64,000 nt of DNA, from NCBI RefSeq assembly GCF_003481985.1, contig NZ_QUMD01000016.1, forward strand, positions 1 to 64,000, in the 5' to 3' direction. The translations under genes were made by a program, and so were the position numbers. Position 1 is the stretch's first letter. Every line of letters starts with the position of its first letter. This stretch comes from Clostridium sp. OF09-36 (GTDB taxonomy: Bacteria > Bacillota > Clostridia > Lachnospirales > Lachnospiraceae). Below the pieces are notes generated by a model. It made no database searches. It was not told where the DNA came from and was given only the letters and a program-made list of their open reading frames with translations. Of the stretch, positions 46,208 through 55,793 are shown one piece after another.

Positions 46208-47502
46208 TCATCCGATCGCGATATTTCCTTCCGGATAGCTGACCCGCTCGCCCTTCGTAAAATACCATAACGATGCGATTGTCAGCGGTCCCAGCCTTCC
46301 GATAAACATAATCAGGATCGTTAAGATTTTTGCCGCGTCACAAAGTCCCGGCGAGATTCCGGTAGAAAGTCCTGCCGTTCCAAACGCACTGCTGATCTCA
46401 AACAGCGCATCCATAAACGGGACTCCCGGCTCCAAAATTACCAGGATATACGTTCCGGTCAGCACAATGCCAAGTGCCAGCAGCGTAATCACTGCTGCCT
46501 TGCGGAACGCATCGGCCGGTACCGCATAGCGGAATGCCTTCTCCGATGTGTTGGTTGCCGAGGACTTAATGCCCTGAAACAGCACAAACGCCGTCGTCGT
46601 CTTGATTCCGCCTCCCGTGGATCCCGGAGAAGCACCGATCACCATCAGCACGATCACCGTCAGCAGTCCGGCATTCGAAAATGACCCAAGCGGGAACGTT
46701 GAAAAACCGGCCGTTCTTGCGGAGACACTGGTAAAGAAGGCCCCCATCCAGGTAATGTCCTCGGTCAGCTTCAAAAGCACGGTTCCTGCCACAGTCAGGA
46801 CCAGACTCATGCTTAAGACCACCTTGGTATGCATGGAAAACTTTTTCCACCGGAACCGCTTGTCGATCACCTCGCGGATCACCAAAAAGCCGATTCCGCC
46901 AAATATGATCAGCGCACAGGTCACCAGGTTTAAAAATACGTCATCCTGATATGGGATCAGGTTCTGCATGTTTCCCAGAATGTCAAAGCCGGAGTTGTTA
47001 AACGCCGCCACCGAATGAAACAGGCTGATCCCTGCTGCATGAAGCGGGGAATAGCTTCTGGAAAACACCAGAAAGCTTAGAGCCGCCCCAATCAGCTCAA
47101 AGGTCACTGTCGTAAACAGCACCATCCGCACAAACCGGACCACCCCTTTTCCGGAATCCAGGTTCGAAGCCTCCCGGATCAGGTTTCTGGCCTTTAAATT
47201 GATTTTCTTTCCCATCGCCAGGATCACACCGGTTCCCACAGCGGTAACCCCCAGTCCGCCGATCTGGATCAAAAGTCCAAGAAAGAACTGTCCCAACGGC
47301 GTAAATGTATCTCCCGCATCCACGGTCAGAAGTCCGGTCACACAAACCGCACTTGTTGACATATAAAGTGCGTCAATGTAACGCACCGTAACCCCATCCT
47401 GAATGCTGCAGGGCAGACTTAACAGGATAGAGCCGATCAAGATCACCAGGCAAAGCCCATGGAGATGATCCGCACCGGGGACTGCTTTTTTAGAAAATTC
47501 AT
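46208..47502 (-). pseudogene. ktrB: KtrB-type potassium channel subunit, frameshifted near the start
   Basis: The membrane subunit of Na+-dependent K+ uptake, with the TrkH/KtrB fold: TSAVCVTGLLTVD, FHSVAAFNNSGFD, SARTAGFSTFPLG and FEISSAFGTAGLSTGI are the four selectivity-filter repeats. The main frame begins at 47446. The sequence upstream in another frame supplies the expected start at 47502 (MNFLKKQSPVRIISMGFA) after GAGGTGAG, and one missing C at about 47449 (GCC-CTG) joins them as GFALVILIGS. Otherwise complete, about 431 residues. Confidence 0.88.
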
Positions 47503-47577
47503 GATTTTACTCACCTCACTTCCGCGCGTTTTCTTAGGCATTATATCATACTCTATCGAAACCGTGGGCAAAATTTA

Positions 47578-48465
47578 TCACAGTTCTTCCGATGCAAACG
47601 CAATAAACGCCTCCATTTCCCGGGTTTTAAATTTATTTTTGTGATAAAAGATCTGCCGGTACATGGAAATTTCTACCTGCTCTACCTCAATCACGGCCAG
47701 CTTTCCGTCCCGGATCTGCTGCTGCACGGCAAACAGCGGAAGAAACGAAAGCCCGTGTCCCTGTTCCAGCATCTGAATGATAAATGCCGTGTCACTGATC
47801 TCTAAAACCGGGGACAGTGCGCGGTGGCAGCCCGCTAAGTGCATGTCCAGCGCCTGGCGGTAGTTGGCATTTTTCTCGGTCAGGAAAAACGGTTCCTGCA
47901 AAACATCATCCAGATTTTTTCTTCCCAAAAGTCCATGACTCTCTAAAAATCCCGGCGATGCCACAAACACAACCGGCTCTGCCTGCTCCATGGCCTTCAC
48001 CCAGTTTTCATTCCATCTGGGTGCGTCCAGAATGTAGATTATATCCAGAAGATCCTGCTCCATCATGCGGATCAGTTCCTCCGGAGTCCCAACGGTGATC
48101 TGGAATCGCACCTGCGGATGCAGTTTCCGGAATTGACTGACGATTGCCGGAAATTTAGCCGTGCAGATGGACTCGATCGTCCCGATATGCAGTGGATTCT
48201 TTAATTCTTCATCTTCATGCATGGAAAGCCGGGTACGGCTCACCTCGTACAAAACCCGGTTCGCATGCTCCAGAAATTTTCTTCCCTGTGCAGTCAGGAT
48301 CACCTGCTTTCCCATCCGGTCAAAGAGCCTGGTCCCCAGCTCCTTCTCCAGCAGGCGGATCTGGACCGTCACTGCCGACTGGGAATAGCCAAGCTGCTGC
48401 GCCGCCCTGGAAAAGCTCTGCAGCTGCGCCGCCTGCACAAAGGTCTGAAACTGGCGCAATTCCAT
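47578..48465 (-). CDS. LysR-family regulator of the serine operon
   Basis: A 295-residue LysR protein with HTH LQSFSRAAQQLGYSQSAVTVQIR and effector domain HIGTIESICTAKFP. It diverges from the serine transporter/serine dehydratase operon across a 311-bp region with two palindromes and a promoter, so it probably controls that operon. The effector may be serine, an inference from context. Confidence 0.9.
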   Translation of the reverse strand: MELRQFQTFVQAAQLQSFSRAAQQLGYSQSAVTVQIRLLEKELGTRLFDRMGKQVILTAQGRKFLEHANRVLYEVSRTRLSMHEDEELKNPLHIGTIESICTAKFPAIVSQFRKLHPQVRFQITVGTPEELIRMMEQDLLDIIYILDAPRWNENWVKAMEQAEPVVFVASPGFLESHGLLGRKNLDDVLQEPFFLTEKNANYRQALDMHLAGCHRALSPVLEISDTAFIIQMLEQGHGLSFLPLFAVQQQIRDGKLAVIEVEQVEISMYRQIFYHKNKFKTREMEAFIAFASEEL

Positions 48466-48578
48466 ACTTCACACCTCTTTTCTTTTGTTTTATCAAAAAT
48501 TTCACGAACTCTCTACATTTTTGCAGTATAATCGTTGCGAAAAGCACATTATTTTATATCTTCTTTCACAATCTATGA

Positions 48579-48644
48579 TTGAAAAATTTTCAATACCATT
48601 ATGAAAACTATGAATTTGATTCATTCATATTACCATGATATAAT
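48579..48644 (+). promoter_or_regulatory. Promoter and LysR-type sites of the serine operon
   Basis: TTGATT (48616-48621) and TATAAT (48639-48644) are 17 bp apart. ATGAAT-TTG-ATTCAT (48610-48624) is a perfect palindrome over the -35 and TTGAAA-AAT-TTTCAA (48579-48593) is another upstream. The rest of the 311-bp gap holds a leader of about 125 bases in which I see no known riboswitch. Confidence 0.7.
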
Positions 48645-48776
48645 GCCCCTGCGAAGACGTCAATCGCCATTTTTCTGAAATCTGCACCAAGCGCAGTTGT
48701 CTGCCCAGCACGCAGACAGCCACAAACAGCAGATTTCCAAACGATTCACATTTTTGTTTTTGGAGGGAATTTACAA

Positions 48777-49997
48777 ATGGAAAAAAAGAAATTTAAAATG
48801 GGGCTGGTACCGAAGCTGATCCTGGCAATCATCATCGGTATCTTATTCGGACAGTTTCTGCCGGAGGGCTTCTGCCGCCTGGTCGTAACACTGTCTGGCT
48901 TTTTCAGTAACTTCTTAAAATTTATCATCCCGCTCATGATCCTGGCTTATGTAACCATGGGTATCGCAGACCTGTCACAGGGCGCCGGAAAACTGCTTCT
49001 GATCACCGTTGCCCTTGCATACAGCTCTACCCTGATCGCAGGCTCCGCATCCTTCCTGGTTGCAGAAAACCTGTTCCCGAGCTTTATGAGCGCAGATGCA
49101 TTAGACCAGATCGCTGCTACCGCAGAAGTATCCCTGTCTCCGTACTTTATCATCACCATCCAGCCAGTCATGGACACTCTGTCCGCAGTTGTGCTTGCCT
49201 TTGTTTTAGGACTCTGCCTGTCTTCCATGCGCGGCAAGGAGATCGGAGATACCCTTTACAATGCAATCAAGGATTTTTCTTCTATTATTGATAAAGTCCT
49301 TCACAATGTCATCATCCCGCTGCTGCCGCTCTACATCTGCGGTACCTTCACGGATATGACCATTTCCGGAAAAACCTTTGCAATCCTCGGCATCCTCTGG
49401 AAGGTATTCCTGGTTGTCATTGCCATGCATTTGATCTGCATTACCATCCAGTTTATCATTGCAGGAACCATCAGCAAGAAGAACCCGCTGACCCTGATTA
49501 AAAACCAGTTTCCGGGTTATGCAACTGCACTGGGAACCCAGTCTTCCGCAGCGACCATTCCGGTTAACTTACAGTGCGCAGCCAACGATGGCGTCTGCGA
49601 GCAGATCCGTAACTTTGTCGTTCCGCTTTGCGCAAACATCCATATGGCCGGTTCCATGATCACCATCACAGCCTGCGCTACCGCAGTCTGCCTGATGAAC
49701 CAGCTGCCGATCAGCCTTGCTACCGTTGTTCCGTTCATCATGACCCTGGGCGTTGCCATGGTTGCTTCCCCAGGTGCACCGGGCGGCTCCATCATGACCG
49801 CACTGCCGTTCCTCTACATGGTATTCGGCACCACAGCCGGAGACCCGAACGGCCCGATCTGCGCGATCATGGTTGCGCTTTACATCACACAGGATTCCTT
49901 CGGAACTGCCTGCAATGTTTCCGGTGACAATGCCATCGGCGTAATTGTAGATACAATTTATCGCAAATTTATCATAAAAGAAACTCAGGAGGCTTAA
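48777..49997 (+). CDS. Dicarboxylate/amino acid:cation symporter (likely serine uptake)
   Basis: A 406-residue DAACS-family symporter with about eight membrane segments. PLMILAYVTMGIADLSQGAG, the serine-rich hairpin TQSSAATIPVNLQCA, and NIHMAGSMITITACATAV with ASPGAPGGSIMTALPF are the transport core. Its linkage to both serine dehydratase subunits suggests it imports serine or threonine with Na+. GGAGGG precedes the ATG and the next gene starts two bases after the stop. Confidence 0.88.
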   Translation: MEKKKFKMGLVPKLILAIIIGILFGQFLPEGFCRLVVTLSGFFSNFLKFIIPLMILAYVTMGIADLSQGAGKLLLITVALAYSSTLIAGSASFLVAENLFPSFMSADALDQIAATAEVSLSPYFIITIQPVMDTLSAVVLAFVLGLCLSSMRGKEIGDTLYNAIKDFSSIIDKVLHNVIIPLLPLYICGTFTDMTISGKTFAILGILWKVFLVVIAMHLICITIQFIIAGTISKKNPLTLIKNQFPGYATALGTQSSAATIPVNLQCAANDGVCEQIRNFVVPLCANIHMAGSMITITACATAVCLMNQLPISLATVVPFIMTLGVAMVASPGAPGGSIMTALPFLYMVFGTTAGDPNGPICAIMVALYITQDSFGTACNVSGDNAIGVIVDTIYRKFIIKETQEA

Positions 49998-49998
49998 C

Positions 49999-50667
49999 AT
50001 GTCATTTATCAGTGTTTTCGATGTACTTGGACCGAACATGATCGGTCCCTCCAGTTCTCACACGGCAGGCGCTGCCCGCATCGGTTTCCTCGCCCAGAAA
50101 ATGATCGGTGGAAACGTCATCCGGGCTGATTTCACCCTGTACGGCTCCTTCGCCAAGACCTATCACGGACATGGAACCGACCGTGCGCTCCTCGGCGGCA
50201 TCATGGGCTTTTCCACCGACGATATGCGCATCCGCAATTCGTTTGAGATTGCGCAGGAAAGTGGTCTGTCCTACACCTTCACCCCGAATGAGACGGAAAC
50301 CGAGATCCATCCGAACACTGTGGACATCTCCATGACAAACAAAAACGGACAGACCATGACGATCCGCGGAGAGTCTCTTGGCGGTGGCAAGGTGCGCATT
50401 GTCCGCATCAACGGTGTTTCGATAGACTTTACCGGCGAATACAGCGCTGTCATTGTTGTCCAGCAGGATAAACCAGGAGTAGTTGCCCACATCACCAAAG
50501 TCTTAAGCGACCGCGGTGTCAACATTGCTTTCATGCGCCTGTTCCGTGAAGCAAAGGGGCACACTGCCTACACCATCGTAGAATCCGACGGAACACTTCC
50601 GGAAGATGTAGCAGAAAGCTTAAAAGAAAATGCAAACGTACACGATGTGATGATCGTACAGATTTAA
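49999..50667 (+). CDS. sdaAB: L-serine dehydratase, iron-sulfur-dependent, beta subunit
   Basis: A 222-residue protein with GPNMIGPSSSHTAGAARIG at the start (the serine-binding region of the beta domain) and a C-terminal ACT domain (DKPGVVAHITKVLSDRGVN). With the alpha subunit it deaminates L-serine to pyruvate using a [4Fe-4S] cluster. It starts two bases after the transporter stop and precedes sdaAA by 21 bp. Confidence 0.93.
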   Translation: MSFISVFDVLGPNMIGPSSSHTAGAARIGFLAQKMIGGNVIRADFTLYGSFAKTYHGHGTDRALLGGIMGFSTDDMRIRNSFEIAQESGLSYTFTPNETETEIHPNTVDISMTNKNGQTMTIRGESLGGGKVRIVRINGVSIDFTGEYSAVIVVQQDKPGVVAHITKVLSDRGVNIAFMRLFREAKGHTAYTIVESDGTLPEDVAESLKENANVHDVMIVQI

Positions 50668-50688
50668 GGAAGGGAGAGTGACAAGATC

Positions 50689-51556
50689 ATGGATTTTAAA
50701 AACGCAAAAGAACTTTTAGAATTATGTCAGAAACAGAACCTTCCGATTTCCAGGATCATGCTGAACCGGGAAATAACCGAAGGCGAGATGCCAGAAGAAG
50801 AGGCGCTTAGCCGTATGGCCCGCGCCCTGGAAATCATGAAAGAATCTGCCCGCACCCCGATCAAGACACCGGTGCGCTCCATGGGCGGCCTTATCGGCGG
50901 CGAAGCAGGAAAGCTTGCCGCACACCAGGCTGCAAGCCGCAACATCCTGGGTGAAGTGCTGGAAAAAGCCATCACCTGCGCGGTAGCTGTTCTGGAAACC
51001 AATGCTTCCATGGGTCTGATCGTAGCTGCCCCAACCGCAGGTTCTGCCGGAGTAGTTCCGGGCATGCTGTTATCACTTCAGGAATGTCATCACTTTTCCG
51101 ATGAAGACCTGGTCAAAGCACTGTTCAATGCCGGTGCGATCGGTTATCTGGCGATGCGTAACGCAACCGTAGCCGGAGCAGTCGGCGGCTGTCAGGCCGA
51201 GGTCGGCATTGCATCCGCCATGCTGCTTCCGCTGCCGTAGAGCTGTTCGGCGGTAGTCCGAAGCAGTGCCTCGATGCTGCCACCATCGTTCTGATGAATA
51301 TGCTGGGACTTGTCTGTGACCCGGTCGGCGGTCTGGTCGAATACCCGTGCCAGAACCGCAACGCAGCCGGTGTGGCAAACGCCTGATCGCAGCCGAGATG
51401 TCCCTGGCCGGACTCTCCCAGCTCATCCCGTTCGATGAAATGTTAGAAACCATGTACACCGTAGGCAAACGCCTTCCGGCAGAACTGCGCGAAACCGCCA
51501 TGGGCGGATGCGCGACGGCACCGTCCGCATGCGCGGCATGTCATATGTGCAGCTAA
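50689..51556 (+). pseudogene. sdaAA: L-serine dehydratase alpha subunit, frameshifted twice
   Basis: The alpha subunit carries the iron-sulfur cluster and the active site (KTPVRSMGGLIGGEAGKL, VAAPTAGSAGVVPGML). The first frame stops at 51240 after GIASAM; adding one G at about 51222 continues AASAAVELFGGSPKQCLDAA and CDPVGGLVEYPCQNRN. A second missing C at about 51383 restores ALIAAEMSLAGL and the C terminus ending CATAPSACAACHMCS at 51556. Rejoined length about 290 residues is normal. Cysteines expected to hold the cluster are present. Confidence 0.88.
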
Positions 51557-51900
51557 AAATAAACAATATCGTTAACGTAATTCCGCACAGTCCTCCTGTC
51601 AGACAGACTGTGCCCGTTCCGATTGAAAGCTTTCCGGCCTGTGCTGCTACCTTGTTTACGATGGAATCCACCACGGCGTAGGCAATGTTCTCCCGCGGCT
51701 CTCCCGTAGCCGGTGGCTACGATCTTCATGCTTTCCCGTTTTATGCCTTCCGCTTCCAGCTTCCGTAAGATTTCACCGGCCGTATCGACGCAGCTCCAGC
51801 CTGTAGGCTGGAGCATGCGTAAGCAGATATTCTGTTTGTCATCCATGACGATCGTTTTGGCAGAAGTAGAACCGATATCGATGCCTGTAAAATATGTCAT
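51557..51900 (-). pseudogene. Remnant of a 2-hydroxyacyl-CoA dehydratase activator (HgdC/BadF type)
   Basis: The ATG at 51900 begins a normal activator start (FTGIDIGSTSAKTIVMDD) and runs to IVATGYGR. About 130 middle residues are then missing, and in another frame the C-terminal segment ENIAYAVVDSIVNKVAAQAG and VCLTGGLCG follows before the sequence meets the end of sdaAA. Two deletions thus removed the middle and the end, including the cluster cysteines. It follows a TauABC-like transporter on the same strand. Confidence 0.75.
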
Positions 51901-51948
51901 ATGCAAATTCCTATCCTGTTTCAATCCTTCTTGTTTTCCCGGATAAAC

Positions 51949-53166
51949 CTACAGAACCGGGGTCCATGCCAGTCCGTAGATTTCCTCCACATCATCGGTG
52001 GAAGTGATCAGGCCAAGACGGACATACTTCTCAATGATTTTCTTCAAAGATGCACCAGTGCACTCATCGGAAAGACCAAACTGCAGGGCATTGTTGATCA
52101 TGACGTTCATGTCAAAATCGCCGCCGTTCCAGCCGCGGTCAAGAAGCAGTTTGGTTGCCTCGTCCGGATTTTCACGCATCCAGGAATGTGCTTTCTGGAT
52201 TGCCTGGGTGATCTTCTTTGCGATGATCGGATTCTCCTGTACAAACGTGCGGTTCATAGCAATCACACAGCAGGCATCTCCTGCGAAATCCTCATCCTGC
52301 AGGGAACGGATGCATTTTAACTTTCCCTCTTTCATCATGGCATACGCAAATGTATCACTTAACAGGGCTGCGGAAATCTCACCGCGCTCCATAGCTGCCA
52401 CGCAGGCATCGGAAGAAACCTGGGTCAGGGTCACATCGCTCAGCGGATCAATGCCATCTGCATCCAGCAGGATCGAAGTGATGTTGTAGTCAGAAGCACC
52501 GATTCCGTTCGGTACGGAAATCTGGGTTCCCTTTAAATCTTCGGTTGTATTGTACGGGCTGTCTGCCAGTGCGTAGAGAGATTTACAGCCGATATGTGCG
52601 CCTCCAACGAAAGTAAGATCCACATTGTTGGTGATTGGAACGATCATGGTAGCGATATGGCCGACTGCTACGGTTGCCTGGCGGATTCCCAGTGCCTCAA
52701 TGTAGGAATTGCCTTTGAAGCCTTCTGCGGTCAGTCCTGCCTCTGCATAGTAACCAAGGTCATCTGCCACGGTCGGGCCGGAGGTACATCCGTCAGACAT
52801 GTAATACAGGACCGGCTCACCATATGCCGGTTCGCTCTCCATGGCTTTTTTCTCTTCCTCAGTCGGAGTCAGGTCAAAGTCTGCCATGTCGATCGCACGG
52901 CCTTCCATATCTACCGGGGTAAACAGTGCTTCCCATTTTCCTGCTGCAAAGGCATCTGCCGCATTCATATGAACATCCGACACATTGACCTCAACCTCAA
53001 CACCGTCCTGGCCCATCTCGATCTGTCCATCGTTATTCAAATCTCCGGCAAGCTGCTCTTTCTCCGTTGCCTTCGTCTCCTCAGCCTGCTTTGCCCCTCC
53101 GCATGCAGTCAGAGACAGTCCCATGGAAAGGGACAAAAATAATGCAAGTGATCTGTTTGTTTTCAT
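51949..53166 (-). CDS. ABC transporter substrate-binding lipoprotein (NMT1-like)
   Basis: A 405-residue lipoprotein: signal peptide with lipobox LTAC, an acidic linker including GDLNNDGQIEMGQDG (an EF-hand/dockerin-like DxNxDGx motif), then an NMT1-like binding domain with DLKGTQISVPNGIGASDYN. It binds an unknown ligand for the permease and ATPase encoded upstream. The operon order is hgdB fragment, permease, ATPase, lipoprotein, activator fragment, so its ligand may have been the substrate of a radical dehydratase. Confidence 0.87.
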   Translation of the reverse strand: MKTNRSLALFLSLSMGLSLTACGGAKQAEETKATEKEQLAGDLNNDGQIEMGQDGVEVEVNVSDVHMNAADAFAAGKWEALFTPVDMEGRAIDMADFDLTPTEEEKKAMESEPAYGEPVLYYMSDGCTSGPTVADDLGYYAEAGLTAEGFKGNSYIEALGIRQATVAVGHIATMIVPITNNVDLTFVGGAHIGCKSLYALADSPYNTTEDLKGTQISVPNGIGASDYNITSILLDADGIDPLSDVTLTQVSSDACVAAMERGEISAALLSDTFAYAMMKEGKLKCIRSLQDEDFAGDACCVIAMNRTFVQENPIIAKKITQAIQKAHSWMRENPDEATKLLLDRGWNGGDFDMNVMINNALQFGLSDECTGASLKKIIEKYVRLGLITSTDDVEEIYGLAWTPVL

Positions 53167-53195
53167 AATATCTTCTCCTTTAATAAAAAAATGAT

Positions 53196-53969
53196 CTATT
53201 TCTCACCGGCAAAATGAAGCCGGTTTAAAATCATGTTCCGGTACGCGATAAAGCCTTGCGAAGAACGGTTTCGCGGGAAATCTTCTTCGATCCTGATATC
53301 CGCGATGATCCGTCCCGGGTTTGCATCCATGACAATGACACGGGTTCCCATGTAAATCGCCTCATCCACATCGTGGGTTACCATCAATGCAAGCTGCCTC
53401 TTTTCCCGCCACATAGACAAAATCTCATCCTGCATGTTCATGCGGGTAAACGCATCCAGCGCGCCCAATGGTTCATCCAGAAGCAAAATCTGCGGCTGGC
53501 TGATGAGCGTCCGCACCAGCGCCACGCGCTGCGCCATGCCTCCGGAAAGCTGTCCCGGGTAATCATTGCGGAAATGCCGCAGGCCGATCACATCCAGCAT
53601 GTGTTCCACCTTATCCTCATTTTCTTTCAATTTCCCCTGTGCTTTCAGTGGGAACGCAATGTTTTTCTCTACGGTGAGCCACGGAAACAGCGTCGACTTC
53701 TGAAACACCATGCCCCGCTGCGGGGATGGTCCGTCTACCTCGTTTTCATTCACGGTTACGCTTCCGAGCGTCGGCCGGATCAGTCCCGCCACCAGACGCA
53801 GCACTGTTGATTTTCCGCACCCGGATGGTCCTACCAGACTGATAAACTCCCCGCTTTCCATCTCCAGATCTACATGATCCAGCGCATGGGTTACTTCATC
53901 CTGTTCTACCTTTGCGAAGCTTTTGGATACTCCATTCAGCTTCAGCACAACGTTACTGCGATCATCCAT
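53196..53969 (-). CDS. ABC transporter ATP-binding protein (TauB/SsuB-like)
   Basis: About 257 residues with Walker A GPSGCGKST, Q-loop FQKSTLFPWLTV, signature LSGGMAQRVALVR and Walker B LLLDEPLGALD. It belongs to the NitT/TauT class. The start at 53969 overlaps the permease end by 8 bp, which suggests translational coupling; methionines 6 and 12 codons upstream are alternatives. Confidence 0.92.
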   Translation of the reverse strand: MDDRSNVVLKLNGVSKSFAKVEQDEVTHALDHVDLEMESGEFISLVGPSGCGKSTVLRLVAGLIRPTLGSVTVNENEVDGPSPQRGMVFQKSTLFPWLTVEKNIAFPLKAQGKLKENEDKVEHMLDVIGLRHFRNDYPGQLSGGMAQRVALVRTLISQPQILLLDEPLGALDAFTRMNMQDEILSMWREKRQLALMVTHDVDEAIYMGTRVIVMDANPGRIIADIRIEEDFPRNRSSQGFIAYRNMILNRLHFAGEK

Positions 53970-55071
53970 AATTCTTTTCCGCTCCATTCTGCCATCTGAG
54001 CACATGGCGTTTGATCCGGTCTAATACCTTGGTGACTACGGTAAAGATGAAGCAGATCACAAACAACGCTGCAAACATCTTATCGTAGCTGGCCCAGGAC
54101 TTGCTCCAGTTCATATACCAGCCAAGTCCTGACTTTACTCCCAGCATTTCAGCGATCATGATCGCGGTGCAGGAGCTGCTCATAGCCTGGGTACAGCCCG
54201 AAAGGATCGATGGCATGGCATGCGGGATCGCCACGCCAAAGATCAGCCTGCGCTCGCTTGCCCCAAGCGTCCTCGCCGCGTCAAAATAATCGCGGTCTAC
54301 ATTGGCTATGCCGTTCATGGTCGCAACCGTTACCGCAAACCACGATCCCAGCGCGATGATGAACACCGCTCCGCCAAACAACGAGGAGGCAATGACCATC
54401 ATGATCGGGATCCACGTTGAGGTTGGGATCGGTCCCAAAAATTTAATCACCGGATCGATCCAGTAGCGGGCTTTCCGGGAATACCCGCAGACAATTCCAG
54501 TTACAAGCCCAAGCGCTACACCGGAAAAATATCCCAGGAACAAAAGTCCCAGGGTATGCACCGTGCAGTCCAGGATCATGGCCCGGTCGATCCACGCAGC
54601 ATTCAGGATAAAGTTGATACAGGGAACAAACGGCTGAGTCAGGATCCCGGTTTTCAACGTCAGATAATCATATCCGGTAAATAAAAGAAATAAAGCCGAC
54701 CAGAGCGGTGCCCGGTACCGGAACCGCTCAGACATTTTTTTATCGCCTGATCTGCGCTTCCATGCTGCAGCGATTCCACAGATATCGTAAACCAGGATCA
54801 GCAGCACCAGAAATCCAAGATAGGTGTTCGGATTCCGGTTGGTGCTGTTGTCCGGGATCAGCAGATATTCCAGGATTGCAAGCAGTCCGCAAACATTGGG
54901 CAGACACTGGATCAGGATATCAAACGCCTTTTCCAGCTCTGTTTTTTCTTTCGCTTCCAGATCTTTTAGTTCCTGACGGGTCAAGTCTGCCATTTTCCTC
55001 TGTTCCTGTCTGGAAAAATTATCTTCTTCCGTTCTGCAGCCTGACAAAATTACATTCTTTTTCTTCTCCAT
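53962..55071 (-). CDS. ABC transporter permease (TauC/SsuC-like) with N-terminal extension
   Basis: About 369 residues. A charged N-terminal stretch (residues 1-50, KMADLTRQELKDLEAKEKTE) and extra membrane helices precede the usual six-helix BPD permease domain, whose EAA loop is AARTLGASERRLIFGVAIPHAMPSI shortened here to its centre. The start at 55071 is the most likely; a methionine at 55134 overlaps the upstream stop. It lies between the HgdB-like fragment and the ATPase. Confidence 0.87.
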   Translation of the reverse strand: MEKKKNVILSGCRTEEDNFSRQEQRKMADLTRQELKDLEAKEKTELEKAFDILIQCLPNVCGLLAILEYLLIPDNSTNRNPNTYLGFLVLLILVYDICGIAAAWKRRSGDKKMSERFRYRAPLWSALFLLFTGYDYLTLKTGILTQPFVPCINFILNAAWIDRAMILDCTVHTLGLLFLGYFSGVALGLVTGIVCGYSRKARYWIDPVIKFLGPIPTSTWIPIMMVIASSLFGGAVFIIALGSWFAVTVATMNGIANVDRDYFDAARTLGASERRLIFGVAIPHAMPSILSGCTQAMSSSCTAIMIAEMLGVKSGLGWYMNWSKSWASYDKMFAALFVICFIFTVVTKVLDRIKRHVLRWQNGAEKNYG

Positions 55072-55133
55072 GTTTTTCCACCCTGCAACTTTTGTAACAC
55101 GACTGTTCATGCATGCGCACACAGTCCTCCTCA

Positions 55134-55604
55134 CTATAATAGTTCCAGAAACGCCTCAATACGCGTTGCCAGCTGGCCGCTGTCATTCTGGGAATAATCT
55201 GTTTCAATCGCCAGATACGGCACATGCTTTTCCTTTGCAAGCTGCCGGATCGTATAAGCTTCCACCGTGTACGGCGTGCAGGCCTGCAGATCAATCTCCA
55301 CGATCCCGTCGATCTGGTATTCCCGGATCAGCCGTTCGATCAGCCCGATCCGTTTTGTGTTCGGAGTCATGACCGAACAGCCGATTTCTAAATACCGGGC
55401 AGCGATGGCCTCCACGATATCTTCCGCTTCCGTATCTACCATCTGAAATGCCGCCTTGATTCCGCTGCAATTTTCAAAGCAGACCACAACTGCATCGCTC
55501 TCTTCCATGGTCTTTACGGTTTTCTGAAGAACACCGCCAATGGGACAGCCTGTGACCAGAATTCTCTTTTTTCCCGCAAACTGCTCTGGAAGATGATACC
55601 CCAT
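55134..55604 (-). CDS. HgdB-like 2-hydroxyacyl-CoA dehydratase, C-terminal part only
   Basis: The 156-residue product matches the C-terminal half of the 2-hydroxyglutaryl-CoA dehydratase D-component family: RILVTGCPIGG, VVCFENCSGIK, DGIVEIDLQACTPYTVEA and VPYLAIETDYSQNDSGQLATR. Full proteins are 370-430 residues, so the N-terminal half with further cluster ligands is missing. The ATG has a weak site (AAAAAGG) and follows a terminator. It may be a remnant or, less likely, a short stand-alone protein. It heads the second TauABC-like operon. Confidence 0.75.
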   Translation of the reverse strand: MGYHLPEQFAGKKRILVTGCPIGGVLQKTVKTMEESDAVVVCFENCSGIKAAFQMVDTEAEDIVEAIAARYLEIGCSVMTPNTKRIGLIERLIREYQIDGIVEIDLQACTPYTVEAYTIRQLAKEKHVPYLAIETDYSQNDSGQLATRIEAFLELL

Positions 55605-55721
55605 ACCTTTTTACCCATGTTTTCTCATTTATTCTCAATAAAATGTAACATAAATTTCCCGGAATGAGAAATTGTATCTATCAATATATCTCCATGATTT
55701 ATTTGATTTTTAAATAAATTA

Positions 55722-55756
55722 GAAAAAAAAAGAACTGCCCACGATGGAGCAGTTCT
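55722..55756 (-). terminator. Terminator of the UxaA-family gene
   Basis: AGAACTGC and GCAGTTCT form a perfect 8-bp stem, followed by nine T on the minus strand, 38 bp after the UxaA-family stop. Confidence 0.85.
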
Positions 55757-55793
55757 CTCTGAATTTGATACAGATTCTGTTTTGACGGCAGGA

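Noticed and set aside
49569..50564. Minus-strand frames opposite the serine transporter and sdaAB
   Set aside because: Both sense genes have full families and ribosome sites; the antisense frames have neither.
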